In this document: positions 26,132 through 34,737 of the stretch, piece after piece
Layout: the number at the start of each line of letters is the position of its first letter
How positions within the stretch are numbered: the first letter of the stretch is position 1
Origin: Paenibacillus sp. V4I7
Lineage (GTDB): Bacteria > Bacillota > Bacilli > Paenibacillales > NBRC-103111
Reading direction: 5' to 3'
Length of the DNA: 64,000 nt
Assembly: GCF_030817275.1 (NCBI RefSeq)
Contig: NZ_JAUSZD010000002.1
Span: 3,534,001 to 3,598,000, forward strand
The notes under the pieces: model-generated
The model's database searches: none
What the model was told of the DNA's origin: nothing
Seen by the model: the letters and a program-made list of their open reading frames with translations, nothing else
Made by a program: the position numbers and the translations under genes

Positions 26132-28234
26132 CTAATCTTTCATATCATCTGAATTATCTTCACTAACTTCTTCTTTATGATCACACCCGGTACATTGAAT
26201 ATTCACGCCGTTCTTGCTTCTTTTCTCGATCATCATCGAGCTGCAAACAGGACATGGCTTATTGACCGGTTTATCCCATGAGACGAAGTCACAGGTTGGA
26301 TACTGATCGCAACCATAGAAAACTCGCCCCTTTTTGCTTCTGCGTTCGACAATTTTCCCGGTATGGCAAGTTGGACATGTAACACCAATATCTTTAATGA
26401 TCGGTTTCGTATTGCGGCAATCCGGGAATCCTGAACACGCCAAGAACTTACCGAAACGCCCCATTTTATAGACAAGATGTTTACCGCACTTCTCGCAAAT
26501 CTCATCCGAAATTTCATCCTGGATTTCGATTTCCTTCATTTCCTCTTCTGCGAATATAAGCCGCTTCTCAAAGGATGTGTAGAACGTATCCAGAACTCGA
26601 ACCCAGTCCTCTTTTCCCTCTTCTACGAAGTCAAGCTCTTCTTCCATATGAGCCGTGAACTCGATATCAAGAATTTCAGGAAAAAACTCCTCCATCAATT
26701 GGATAACTAATTCACCAAGCTCCGTAGGCATGAATTTCTTCTCTTCGATTGCAACATACCCACGCTTCTGAATCGTCTCCAGTGTCGGTGCGTACGTACT
26801 CGGACGCCCAATGCCCATTTCCTCTAACGCCCTAACTAAACGCGCTTCCGTATACCTTGGAGGCGGTTGAGTAAAGTGCTGCTTCGGATCCACGCTTTGC
26901 TTCTGCAAGGAATCACCCTTAGTCAGAGGCGGCAGCAATTTGTCCTCTTCTGTCGTCCCGTCGTCATTGCTCTCGACATAAACCTTCATAAATCCAGCAA
27001 ATTTCATCTTAGAACCATTCGCTCTAAATAAGGTTTCACCAGCTGTTAAATCAATGGTCATCGTATCCAAGACGGCTGAAGCCATTTGACTTGCTACAAA
27101 ACGATCCCAGACTAGCTTGTACAGACGATATTGATCTTTACTGAGAAACGCCTTCATTTGATCAGGTTCTCGAAGAACTGATGTTGGTCGAATACCTTCA
27201 TGTGCGTCCTGCGCGTTAGCATTTTTCTTCGTGTACTGGCGTGGTGTCTCCGGGTAGAAGGCAGGACCATATTTATTAATGATAAAATCCTTGGCTTCTT
27301 CTTGAGCAACCGGCGAAATACGGGTTGAATCGGTACGCATGTAGGTAATTAAACCAACCGTGCCTTCTTTTCCTAAGTCTATTCCTTCATATAACTGCTG
27401 TGCCACAGACATGGTCTTCGACGCACGGAAATTAAGTTTCCTCGCGGCTTCCTGCTGCATAGAACTTGTAATGAAAGGAGGAGAAGGATTACGTTGGCGT
27501 TCTTTCTCTTTTACTTCTTTCACTGTAAAAGCATCACTGCCCATAGCAGCTAGAATCAGATCAACATCCTCTTGCGAGTGCAGTTCCTTTTTCTCACCGT
27601 TAATGCTGTGATATTTTGCTTCGAACATGGTTTTACCAGCATCCAAAACAACGGTAATGGACCAATATTCTTCAGGTTCGAAGGCCTTAATCTCATTCTC
27701 TCTGTCATGTATCAATTTAACCGCAACCGATTGAACTCGGCCTGCAGATAATCCTTTTTTTACTTTCTTCCAAAGTAAAGGACTGATTTTATAACCAACG
27801 AGTCGGTCCAATATGCGTCGAGCTTGCTGTGCATTAACGAGATCTTGATTAATTCGACGCGGCGTTTTGAAGGCATCCTTAACCGCATCCTTCGTTATTT
27901 CGTTAAATACAACACGGCAGAGCTCTTCGGGACCTACATCCAAATAATGAGCTAAGTGCCAGGCAATTGCTTCGCCTTCACGATCCGGATCCGCCGCCAG
28001 ATATATTTTTTTCACTTTTTTACTCGCATCTTTTAATTCTTTAAGTATAGAACCCTTACCGCGGATTGTTATGTATTTAGGCTCAAAGTTACGATCCACT
28101 TCTACGCCAATTTGGCTTTTCGGAAGGTCGCGAATATGACCCATCGAGGCTTTTACGATAAATTTACTTCCCAAATATTTGCCAATGGTTTTGGCTTTTG
28201 CTGGTGACTCAACTATGACTAAAGAATCCGCCAT
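26132..28234 (-). CDS. topA: DNA topoisomerase I TopA
   Basis: 700 aa from the ATG at 28234, chosen because [15 protein letters not shown] is the family start and GGAGGAAGGA precedes it; an in-frame start 30 bases upstream is less likely. The Toprim domain comes first (acidic [13 protein letters not shown]). The catalytic tyrosine is in [12 protein letters not shown] near residue 300. Three C-terminal four-cysteine zinc fingers follow (CEKCGKHL.., CPTCHTGK.., CPVCSSMM..). TopA relaxes negative supercoils. It lies between dprA and trmFO. Confidence 0.97.
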   Translation of the reverse strand: MADSLVIVESPAKAKTIGKYLGSKFIVKASMGHIRDLPKSQIGVEVDRNFEPKYITIRGKGSILKELKDASKKVKKIYLAADPDREGEAIAWHLAHYLDVGPEELCRVVFNEITKDAVKDAFKTPRRINQDLVNAQQARRILDRLVGYKISPLLWKKVKKGLSAGRVQSVAVKLIHDRENEIKAFEPEEYWSITVVLDAGKTMFEAKYHSINGEKKELHSQEDVDLILAAMGSDAFTVKEVKEKERQRNPSPPFITSSMQQEAARKLNFRASKTMSVAQQLYEGIDLGKEGTVGLITYMRTDSTRISPVAQEEAKDFIINKYGPAFYPETPRQYTKKNANAQDAHEGIRPTSVLREPDQMKAFLSKDQYRLYKLVWDRFVASQMASAVLDTMTIDLTAGETLFRANGSKMKFAGFMKVYVESNDDGTTEEDKLLPPLTKGDSLQKQSVDPKQHFTQPPPRYTEARLVRALEEMGIGRPSTYAPTLETIQKRGYVAIEEKKFMPTELGELVIQLMEEFFPEILDIEFTAHMEEELDFVEEGKEDWVRVLDTFYTSFEKRLIFAEEEMKEIEIQDEISDEICEKCGKHLVYKMGRFGKFLACSGFPDCRNTKPIIKDIGVTCPTCHTGKIVERRSKKGRVFYGCDQYPTCDFVSWDKPVNKPCPVCSSMMIEKRSKNGVNIQCTGCDHKEEVSEDNSDDMKD

Positions 28235-28302
28235 GGATCGTCCTTCCTCCCCTCTTGGTTTCAAGGTAAAGTCATTGGCGAGAAGAAAAGCTTCGTATTA
28301 GC

Positions 28303-29394
28303 CTATGCTAGTATGTAAGTAGAACCCGGAAGCTGTTTAATCGCCTTTTTCATTACCAAAGATAACAGAACTGCATGCAAATGTCCAAACGTAAATTGAC
28401 CGTCCTCTAACAGAGCATCAATCGAGACGGGCTCATTCGACAACTTTCGAACGATTTCGCCTTCCTCATCCGTAAGCGAAAATGTCGGCAAAGGCTTCTT
28501 CATGGCACCCTGATCTCCCTCGCTCAACATATGTTTATAATCTTCTACAATCTCCTCAACACGGGTAACCAATTTAGCGCCATCCTTTAGTAGCTTGTGG
28601 ACACCACTACTCTGGTTAGAGTCAATAGGACCGGGAACGGCGAATACATCTCTTGATTCATCCACCGCAAACTCAACTGTAATCAGTGATCCACTATCTT
28701 CTGCTGCTTCCACAACCGTAACGCCTAATGACAATCCTGCTATGATTCGATTTCGCTGCGGAAACATTCCTGGCCGCATGCCCGTGCCTATAGGATATTC
28801 AGAAATGATGACACCCTCTTGTTCTATATTTCGATATAATAATGCATTTTCACGCGGATAAATTTGATTAATCGCACATCCAAGAACTGCAACCGTTTTG
28901 GATTTACCTTGCAATGCACCAATATGTGCCTTGCTGTCAATCCCCCTTGCCAGTCCACTTACGATACCAAATCCTGCTCTTGAAAGGGCAGCTGCCCACT
29001 CCTCAGCAATCTTCTTTCCATAAAGCGTAGGAGTACGTGTTCCCACTATACCGAGGAGTCGCCCATTCAATAATGAAACATTCCCTTTCACATATAACAC
29101 CCAGGGAGGCTGCGCAATTTCTTTAAGAATCGGAGGGTAGTCCTCATCTAAAAGTGTGAGAATTTGAATGGAGTGCTTCTTATATAACAGAAGCTTTTGC
29201 TCAATAAATGTCGGTGTAAGACACGTGGCAATTTGTTCAGCAATGGAAGTTCGGATACCTTTTGAGGCAATCGCTGCAGCTGAAAGCTCAAACAGCACAT
29301 GCGGATCAGGGAAACGGCTCAGGAGCTGAAGAATGGTTTTCCAACCAACGCCCTCGAGCTCGTGAAGGCCAAACAAAATGAAACGATTATCCAT
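28303..29394 (-). CDS. dprA: DNA processing protein DprA (Smf)
   Basis: 363 aa from the ATG at 29394 (MDNRFILFGLHE); an in-frame TTG 30 bases upstream is the alternative start. The Rossmann-like DNA-binding core includes IVGTRTPTLYGKKIAEEW, GIVSGLARGIDSKAHIGAL and FPQRNRIIAGLSLGVTVVEA. A helix-hairpin segment at the N-terminus (LEGVGWKTILQLL) and a C-terminal winged-helix-like region (from about 300) are present. DprA loads RecA on incoming single-stranded DNA during transformation. It is 68 bases before topA, and comM is also in the window. Confidence 0.95.
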   Translation of the reverse strand: MDNRFILFGLHELEGVGWKTILQLLSRFPDPHVLFELSAAAIASKGIRTSIAEQIATCLTPTFIEQKLLLYKKHSIQILTLLDEDYPPILKEIAQPPWVLYVKGNVSLLNGRLLGIVGTRTPTLYGKKIAEEWAAALSRAGFGIVSGLARGIDSKAHIGALQGKSKTVAVLGCAINQIYPRENALLYRNIEQEGVIISEYPIGTGMRPGMFPQRNRIIAGLSLGVTVVEAAEDSGSLITVEFAVDESRDVFAVPGPIDSNQSSGVHKLLKDGAKLVTRVEEIVEDYKHMLSEGDQGAMKKPLPTFSLTDEEGEIVRKLSNEPVSIDALLEDGQFTFGHLHAVLLSLVMKKAIKQLPGSTYILA

Positions 29395-29443
29395 AAGTAT
29401 ATACACTCCCTTCTTGAATAACAAATAATTGCAAAGTCAAGAA

Positions 29444-29488
29444 AAACAAAAAACCTCCCAAATCCCTGAATCAGGGAGATGGAAGGTT
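29444..29488 (-). terminator. Intrinsic terminator after sucD
   Basis: On the minus strand AACCTTCC and GGGAGGTT pair around an inner CCCTGATTCAGGG hairpin, followed directly by a T tract. It lies between the sucD stop and dprA, and ends the sucCD transcript. Confidence 0.75.
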
Positions 29489-29509
29489 GCTTACCTTCGT
29501 TAGAAAAAA

Positions 29510-30442
29510 CTATTTTTTTGTAATAACTTTATCCAGCATGCCTTTTTCTTCAAGCACGCTAACAAGTGTGGATCCCATCTCGGATGGTGTAGCCGCTACA
29601 CGGATACCACATCTTTCCATTGTTGCAACTTTCTCAGCTGCTGTTCCTTTACCACCGGAAATAATCGCGCCAGCATGGCCCATGCGTTTTCCTGGAGGAG
29701 CTGTTTTACCGCCGATAAAGCCTACAACTGGCTTCGTCATGTTTGCAGCAACCCACTCAGCCGCTTCTTCTTCTGCCGTACCGCCGATTTCACCAATCAT
29801 GATGACAGCATACGTATCTGGATCATCGTTAAAGCGTTTAAGGATATCGATGAACTCGGAGCCTTTAACAGGATCTCCACCGATACCTACAGCAGAGGAT
29901 TGTCCAATGCCGCGAGTTGTCAATTGATGAACGGCTTCATAAGTTAGTGTCCCGGAACGGGACACTACACCTACGTGCCCTGGCGTATGAATGTAACCCG
30001 GCATAATACCGATTTTGCACTCGCCTGGTGTGATAACGCCCGGACAGTTAGGTCCGATTAGAACGGTTTTCTTGCCTTCCAGGTAACGTTTCACGTTAAC
30101 CATGTCAAGAACAGGAATACCTTCTGTGATACAGATAACCAGATCAAGTTCAGCTTCGATAGCTTCAATGATTGACTCTGCAGCGAAAGCTGGTGGTACA
30201 TAGATAACGGATGCCGTAGCACCAGTTGCATTTTTAGCTTCGATAACGGTGTTGAAAACTGGAAGCTGAACTAGCTCACCGTTTTCTAATGTGATATCTA
30301 CTTTTGTTCCGCCTTTACCTGGGGTTACGCCACCAACCATTTGTGTGCCGTATTCTAGACCGCCTTTGGTATGAAACAAACCCGTAGCGCCGGTAATCCC
30401 TTGAGTAATGACTTTTGTATGTTTATTAACCAAAATACTCAT
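29510..30442 (-). CDS. sucD: Succinyl-CoA synthetase alpha subunit SucD
   Basis: 310 aa. The CoA-binding N-domain begins [20 protein letters not shown], and the catalytic phosphohistidine lies in [15 protein letters not shown] near residue 245. SucD with SucC interconverts succinyl-CoA and succinate with nucleotide phosphorylation in the TCA cycle. It follows sucC by 48 bases and is followed by a terminator. Confidence 0.98.
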   Translation of the reverse strand: MSILVNKHTKVITQGITGATGLFHTKGGLEYGTQMVGGVTPGKGGTKVDITLENGELVQLPVFNTVIEAKNATGATASVIYVPPAFAAESIIEAIEAELDLVICITEGIPVLDMVNVKRYLEGKKTVLIGPNCPGVITPGECKIGIMPGYIHTPGHVGVVSRSGTLTYEAVHQLTTRGIGQSSAVGIGGDPVKGSEFIDILKRFNDDPDTYAVIMIGEIGGTAEEEAAEWVAANMTKPVVGFIGGKTAPPGKRMGHAGAIISGGKGTAAEKVATMERCGIRVAATPSEMGSTLVSVLEEKGMLDKVITKK

Positions 30443-30490
30443 GATCTTTTGTTCACATCCCCTATATTATTTGAAACCGCTCGGGTTTAA

Positions 30491-31651
30491 TTATTTAACT
30501 AAAGCAACGATTTTTTGTGCGCCATCTGCCATGGAGTCAGCAGCAACAATGTTCAAGCCGGATTCATTAAGAATCTTTTTACCAAGTTCAACGTTTGTTC
30601 CTTCAAGTCGAACAACAAGCGGACGGGAAAGTCCAAGCTCTCTGGCAGCAGCTACAACACCATCAGCAATTACATCACAACGCATGATCCCACCGAAGAT
30701 GTTAACGAAGATCCCTTTAACTTGCTCATCGGACAAGATGATTTTGAAAGCTTCTGTTACTTTCTCTTTCGTAGCACCGCCCCCTACGTCTAGGAAGTTA
30801 GCCGGGTCTCCGCCGTAGTGCTTGATAATGTCCATAGTGGCCATAGCAAGTCCTGCGCCGTTAACCATACAACCGATGTTACCATCAAGAGCAATGTAGC
30901 TCAGGTCATACTTAGAAGCTTGAATTTCTTTCGCATCTTCTTCTTCAAGGTCACGAAGTTCTACGATATCTTTGTGACGGAAAAGAGCGTTGGAATCAAA
31001 GTTCAATTTGGCATCAAGAGCCATAACGTCGCCAGAACCAGTAACAACCAAAGGGTTGATTTCGGCAATGGATGCGTCTTTCTCTACGAATGCTTTATAA
31101 AGAGCAAGCATGAATTTAACTGCTTTGTTAACAAGTTCGTTAGGAATATTGATGGAGTAAGCAAGTCTGCGTGCTTGGAAAGCTTGAAGACCGATCGCAG
31201 GATCCACAACTTCTTTGAAGATTTTCTCAGGAGAATGCTCAGCAACCTCTTCAATCTCCGTACCGCCTTCTTCAGATGCCATCAAAACGACGCTACCTGT
31301 TGTACGGTCAACAACCACACCAACATAATATTCTTTCTTAATGTCACAGCCTTCTTCAATCAACAGGCGTTTAACTTCTTTGCCTTCAGGACCTGTTTGG
31401 TGAGTGACAAGAACTTTACCAAGAATTTCGCTTGCATATGTACGAACTTCATCGAGGCTTTTGGCTACCTTAACGCCGCCTGCTTTCCCGCGACCTCCGG
31501 CATGAATTTGCGCCTTTACAACGACGACGGATGTTCCGAGTTCTTTCGCTGCTTCAACAGCTTCGTCAACGGTAAAAGCAACTTTTCCGTTAGGAACGTT
31601 GACTCCGTACTGTCTCAGGACTTCTTTGCCTTGATACTCATGGATATTCAT
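30491..31651 (-). CDS. sucC: Succinyl-CoA synthetase beta subunit SucC
   Basis: 386 aa. An ATP-grasp domain ([22 protein letters not shown] near residue 45, EINPLVVTG) is followed by the CoA-ligase domain with [22 protein letters not shown]. It provides nucleotide binding for the SucCD dimer. First gene of the sucCD unit, with AGGAGG ten bases upstream. In the 280 bases upstream, the minus strand has an extended -10 (TGATACAAT, fwd 31,787-31,795) that may be its promoter. A long open frame on the opposite strand is a shadow. Confidence 0.98.
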   Translation of the reverse strand: MNIHEYQGKEVLRQYGVNVPNGKVAFTVDEAVEAAKELGTSVVVVKAQIHAGGRGKAGGVKVAKSLDEVRTYASEILGKVLVTHQTGPEGKEVKRLLIEEGCDIKKEYYVGVVVDRTTGSVVLMASEEGGTEIEEVAEHSPEKIFKEVVDPAIGLQAFQARRLAYSINIPNELVNKAVKFMLALYKAFVEKDASIAEINPLVVTGSGDVMALDAKLNFDSNALFRHKDIVELRDLEEEDAKEIQASKYDLSYIALDGNIGCMVNGAGLAMATMDIIKHYGGDPANFLDVGGGATKEKVTEAFKIILSDEQVKGIFVNIFGGIMRCDVIADGVVAAARELGLSRPLVVRLEGTNVELGKKILNESGLNIVAADSMADGAQKIVALVK

Positions 31652-31880
31652 TTCCTAAAATCCTCCTATCAGTATGGACTTTCTAAACGTGCTATACAGG
31701 GAAAAAGTGTAATTTCCTATTTGTGTAGTGCACGAAATAAATCTTGCTGCCGGAATTAGTATCACACTTCTTCACAAGCCCTAACCATTGTATCACTAAT
31801 TTTCGACAGTTTCCTTATTTTTTTCGTTAATGCGTTAGAAGTTTCCTTTCACACTGAAAAACTTTAGCTATCACTTCAAC

Positions 31881-31920
31881 ATAAAAAAAAGACGTATTTT
31901 CAATAACTGAAAAATACGTC
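31881..31920 (-). terminator. Intrinsic terminator after the zinc-ribbon gene
   Basis: GACGTATTTTTCAG...GAAAATACGTC forms a 10-bp stem, followed on the minus strand by eight T residues. It ends the 85-aa gene and separates it from sucC. Confidence 0.85.
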
Positions 31921-31933
31921 TAGCTTCGACTTT

Positions 31934-32191
31934 TTAGTAGAGCGGCGTTGTCGGTGTATTTATTCGCGGTTCACGCTCCGCTTGTTTAATGAAGCGAAGC
32001 TCATTACCCGTGAAACTGCACACCAAGCATTGAATCGTAGGTTCTGGCTCTGGTATTGCGTCAGGATCCTTGAATTCTGTAATATTTCCTGATAAAGCGT
32101 CCTTCAAAAACGACTGAGAATAGCTTGTAATTACACTAAACTTGATACGATTGGAACGACAATTGGGACAAAAATATGGTTTCTCCTGCAT
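31934..32191 (-). CDS. Small zinc-ribbon protein of unknown function
   Basis: 85 aa. Two CxxC pairs (FCPNCRS at 8-11 and CLVCSF near 55-58) suggest a single zinc ribbon with a 40-residue insert that includes ALSGNITEFKDPDAIPEPEPT. No catalytic motif is visible. I do not recognise a named family. It has its own terminator and a region of 200 bases upstream shared with the divergent comM. Coding status is supported by the ribosome site AGAGGTGAT and the cysteine pattern. Function cannot be inferred from the neighbours. Confidence 0.75.
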   Translation of the reverse strand: MQEKPYFCPNCRSNRIKFSVITSYSQSFLKDALSGNITEFKDPDAIPEPEPTIQCLVCSFTGNELRFIKQAEREPRINTPTTPLY

Positions 32192-32260
32192 ATCATCACC
32201 TCTAGTTCCAGTATGTGCAAGCCGTGCATTTTTAAAACGTACGCGGTGATCATTTCCGGA

Positions 32261-32290
32261 TTGCGTAATTTTACCATTATCGTATACAAT
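32261..32290 (+). promoter_or_regulatory. Candidate promoter of comM
   Basis: TTGCGT, an 18-base spacer and TACAAT lie about 100 bases before the comM start, in the region between the divergent zinc-ribbon gene and comM. The -10 is good and the -35 moderate. Confidence 0.35.
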
Positions 32291-32391
32291 AAGGGCAAAG
32301 TATAAAATGGATCAATAAGGAAGCACCTTTTATCCCACTTTATGACAGCTCGATATAGCTGCGTAACTATGGAGAGGAAGGTGTTTTTATT

Positions 32392-33963
32392 ATGTATGGC
32401 AAAGTCATGAGCGCTTGCTTGCAGGGAATAGAAGGACAAACGATAGAAGTAGAAGTCGATATCTCAAGTGGCTTACCACAAATTAACTTGGTTGGTCTCC
32501 CCGACTCGGCAATTCGGGAATCGGTTGAAAGAGTTCGCTCCTCCATCAAAAATTGTGGGTACACATTCCCCATGGATCGAATTACAGTCAATCTCGCACC
32601 AGCAGATTTACGCAAAGAAGGCTCATCATTTGATTTAGCCATTGCGGTAGGAATTCTGATTACAACCGGTCAAGTGCCAATGGACAGCTTTCTGCACACT
32701 TTGTTTCTAGGTGAACTTGCTTTGGATGGTTCTCTTCGCCCCATACCGGGCGTTCTTTCTATGGCGCATGCCGCGAAAAAGATAGGGATAAAACGCGTCT
32801 GTCTTCCTTTCGCGAATGCTCCTGAAGCTGCTTTAATTGAAGGTATTGAGGTGTGCGCGATAACTAACCTTTCTGATTTCAAGTCCTGGAACAAGCAATC
32901 TCATCACGAATTTATATTTAATGGCATTAATTGTAAAGGTAGTGAATTTTCGACAATTTCTGCCGAAGAACACAACTTTGTCGAAGATTATGCCGATGTC
33001 AACGGACAGCATCAAGTGAAGCGTGCCATGATGATCGCTGCAGCTGGGATGCATAATATTCTATTAATCGGTCCTCCTGGAACGGGGAAAACGATGCTTG
33101 TTAAGCGCATGCCCTCGATTCTGCCACCTATGTCTGACCAAGAAGCATTAGAAGTCACGAAGATATACAGTGCCTCAGGAAAGCTCATTGATCGCTCATC
33201 TCTCATGCGTACAAGATCCTTTAGAGCCCCGCATCATACAATTTCACCCGCCGGACTTGTCGGAGGTGGAACAATACCCAAACCGGGAGAAGTTAGCTTA
33301 TCTCATCGCGGCATTCTTTTTCTAGATGAACTGCCGGAATTCACGAGAACTGCCCTCGAAGTACTTAGACAGCCGCTTGAGGATCGTCATGTTACAATTG
33401 CAAGAGCAAGAGCGGTTTACACTTTCCCCTCTCACTTTATATTGGCTGCCGCCATGAATCCATGCCCTTGCGGGTATTATGGAGCCGAAACAGAAGCTAA
33501 TGCTTGCATCTGTAGTCCTGCTAAAATTGTTCATTATCGTTCTAAGATATCAGGCCCCTTGCTTGATCGCATCGATCTTCATGTCGAAGTACCTAAACCA
33601 AGTTACACACAACTAAAGGAACGAACCAATCACTTGTCCTCAAAAGAAATGTTAATGCAAGTTATGCGGGCACATCAAAGACAACAACAACGCTATGCAG
33701 GATCTGGCATCCAATATAATAATGAATTGAACGGTAAGCAGATGAGACAAATTTGTCATCTCACACCAGAAGGTGATCAACTGCTAAGTGCCTCTTTTGA
33801 AGCTTTGGGACTTAGTGCAAGAGCCCATGATCGCATCCTCCGGCTAGCCCTAACCATTGCTGATCTTGAGGAATGTGACAGCATCCAGCCGCAGCATCTG
33901 GCGGAGGCAATCCAATACCGTAATTTGGATAAAAAACAGCGGATTGAAGAGATTGAAATCTGA
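32392..33963 (+). CDS. comM: YifB/ComM-family Mg-chelatase-like AAA+ ATPase
   Basis: 523 aa. The N-terminal ChlI-like domain (IEVEVDISSGLPQINLVGLPDSAIRES) is followed by an AAA+ core with Walker A LLIGPPGTGKTMLVKRMPSIL near residue 225, Walker B ILFLDELPEF, and a C-terminal Mg_chelatase domain with the cysteine cluster NPCPCGYYG...CICSP. ComM is a branch-migration helicase that extends recombination during natural transformation in other bacteria. It is one of only three plus-strand genes in the window (with ylbJ and the transposase). AGAGGAAGG precedes the ATG. Confidence 0.93.
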   Translation: MYGKVMSACLQGIEGQTIEVEVDISSGLPQINLVGLPDSAIRESVERVRSSIKNCGYTFPMDRITVNLAPADLRKEGSSFDLAIAVGILITTGQVPMDSFLHTLFLGELALDGSLRPIPGVLSMAHAAKKIGIKRVCLPFANAPEAALIEGIEVCAITNLSDFKSWNKQSHHEFIFNGINCKGSEFSTISAEEHNFVEDYADVNGQHQVKRAMMIAAAGMHNILLIGPPGTGKTMLVKRMPSILPPMSDQEALEVTKIYSASGKLIDRSSLMRTRSFRAPHHTISPAGLVGGGTIPKPGEVSLSHRGILFLDELPEFTRTALEVLRQPLEDRHVTIARARAVYTFPSHFILAAAMNPCPCGYYGAETEANACICSPAKIVHYRSKISGPLLDRIDLHVEVPKPSYTQLKERTNHLSSKEMLMQVMRAHQRQQQRYAGSGIQYNNELNGKQMRQICHLTPEGDQLLSASFEALGLSARAHDRILRLALTIADLEECDSIQPQHLAEAIQYRNLDKKQRIEEIEI

Positions 33964-34045
33964 TGTTATTAAAGATTGTAAACATCTAAATATGTTTATA
34001 CCACAAAAAAAGCCTTTCGACCCGTTGTCATATCGACAAACGACT

Positions 34046-34423
34046 TCAAAACGCTCCTTCTATGTGTTCAATATGAGGTGCTGCGCCATCCACGGATAGC
34101 TCTACAGTGATCACATCAAATTGAATGGATTGCTCGTATTTTTGAAATCGATGCAAGTAAAATTGTGCTGTCTCTTTGACTTTCAATTGCTTGCGATAGT
34201 CGACGGATTCTTTGGCTGAGCCAAAACGGCCTGAAGGGCGCCTCGTTCTGACCTCAACAAAAATTAACTTATTGGCTTTCTCTGCAATAATATCAAGCTC
34301 GCCAGTACGGCAGCGCCAATTACGTGCCACAATTCGGTATTCACGCTCACTTAGAAATGCTTCTGCCAACTCTTCACCAAGCTTCCCCAACTGCTTCCGG
34401 TCATCTTTACGAAGTTCCGTCAT
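34046..34423 (-). CDS. yraN: UPF0102 nuclease-fold protein YraN
   Basis: 125 aa. The PD-(D/E)xK-like pattern GELDIIAEKANKLIFVEVRTR, preceded by LGKLGEELAEAFLSEREYRIVARNWR, is the UPF0102 hallmark. The family's exact function is not settled; the fold suggests nucleic-acid cleavage. It overlaps ylqH by four bases and is last in an rnhB-ylqG-ylqH-yraN unit, convergent with comM. A weak hairpin followed by a T tract at about 34,005-34,045 might terminate it. Confidence 0.93.
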   Translation of the reverse strand: MTELRKDDRKQLGKLGEELAEAFLSEREYRIVARNWRCRTGELDIIAEKANKLIFVEVRTRRPSGRFGSAKESVDYRKQLKVKETAQFYLHRFQKYEQSIQFDVITVELSVDGAAPHIEHIEGAF

Positions 34424-34737
34424 CCATTATTCCTCGACGATCTCATTCGGTTATCTGAACGATAGATAAAACTTAATACCTCAGCGACCAATTGATACAG
34501 TTCTGGGGGGATTTCTTGATCCAAATCCAGCTTAGACAACACTTCAACCAAAGAGGAATCCTCTTGAATAGGGATCCCATTCTCCTTGGCTTTCTGAAGA
34601 ATGGCTTCTGCCATGTGCCCTTTCCCTTTCGCAATGAGGGTTGGGGCTTTTTGCGCTTCAGGTGAGTAGCGAAGCGCTACAGCCTTCTTAAGAGGAGTCG
34701 GTTGCGGATCCTCGGATGCATTCCTTTGCTTAGTCAT
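34420..34737 (-). CDS. ylqH: FlhB C-terminal domain-like protein YlqH
   Basis: 105 aa. From about residue 15 the sequence follows the FlhB cytoplasmic domain (VALRYSPEAQKAPTLIAKGKGHMAEAI, then PPELYQLVAEVLSFIYRSDN), but there is no membrane part. The autocleaved NPTH motif is replaced by a sequence starting directly at KKAVALRY, equivalent to the fragment left after cleavage. In Bacillus the homologue is YlqH, of uncertain function. It overlaps the FliK-like ylqG (four bases) and yraN (four bases). Confidence 0.9.
   Translation of the reverse strand: MTKQRNASEDPQPTPLKKAVALRYSPEAQKAPTLIAKGKGHMAEAILQKAKENGIPIQEDSSLVEVLSKLDLDQEIPPELYQLVAEVLSFIYRSDNRMRSSRNNG

Noticed and set aside
30818..31759. 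Open frame of 313 codons on the plus strand opposite sucC
   Set aside because: It is antisense to a fully conserved sucC, with a C/F/N-rich product typical of a shadow frame and no ribosome site.
34005..34045. Terminator for yraN or comM
   Set aside because: Only a bulged 7-bp stem, with a T tract 13 bases away; too weak to list as a feature.
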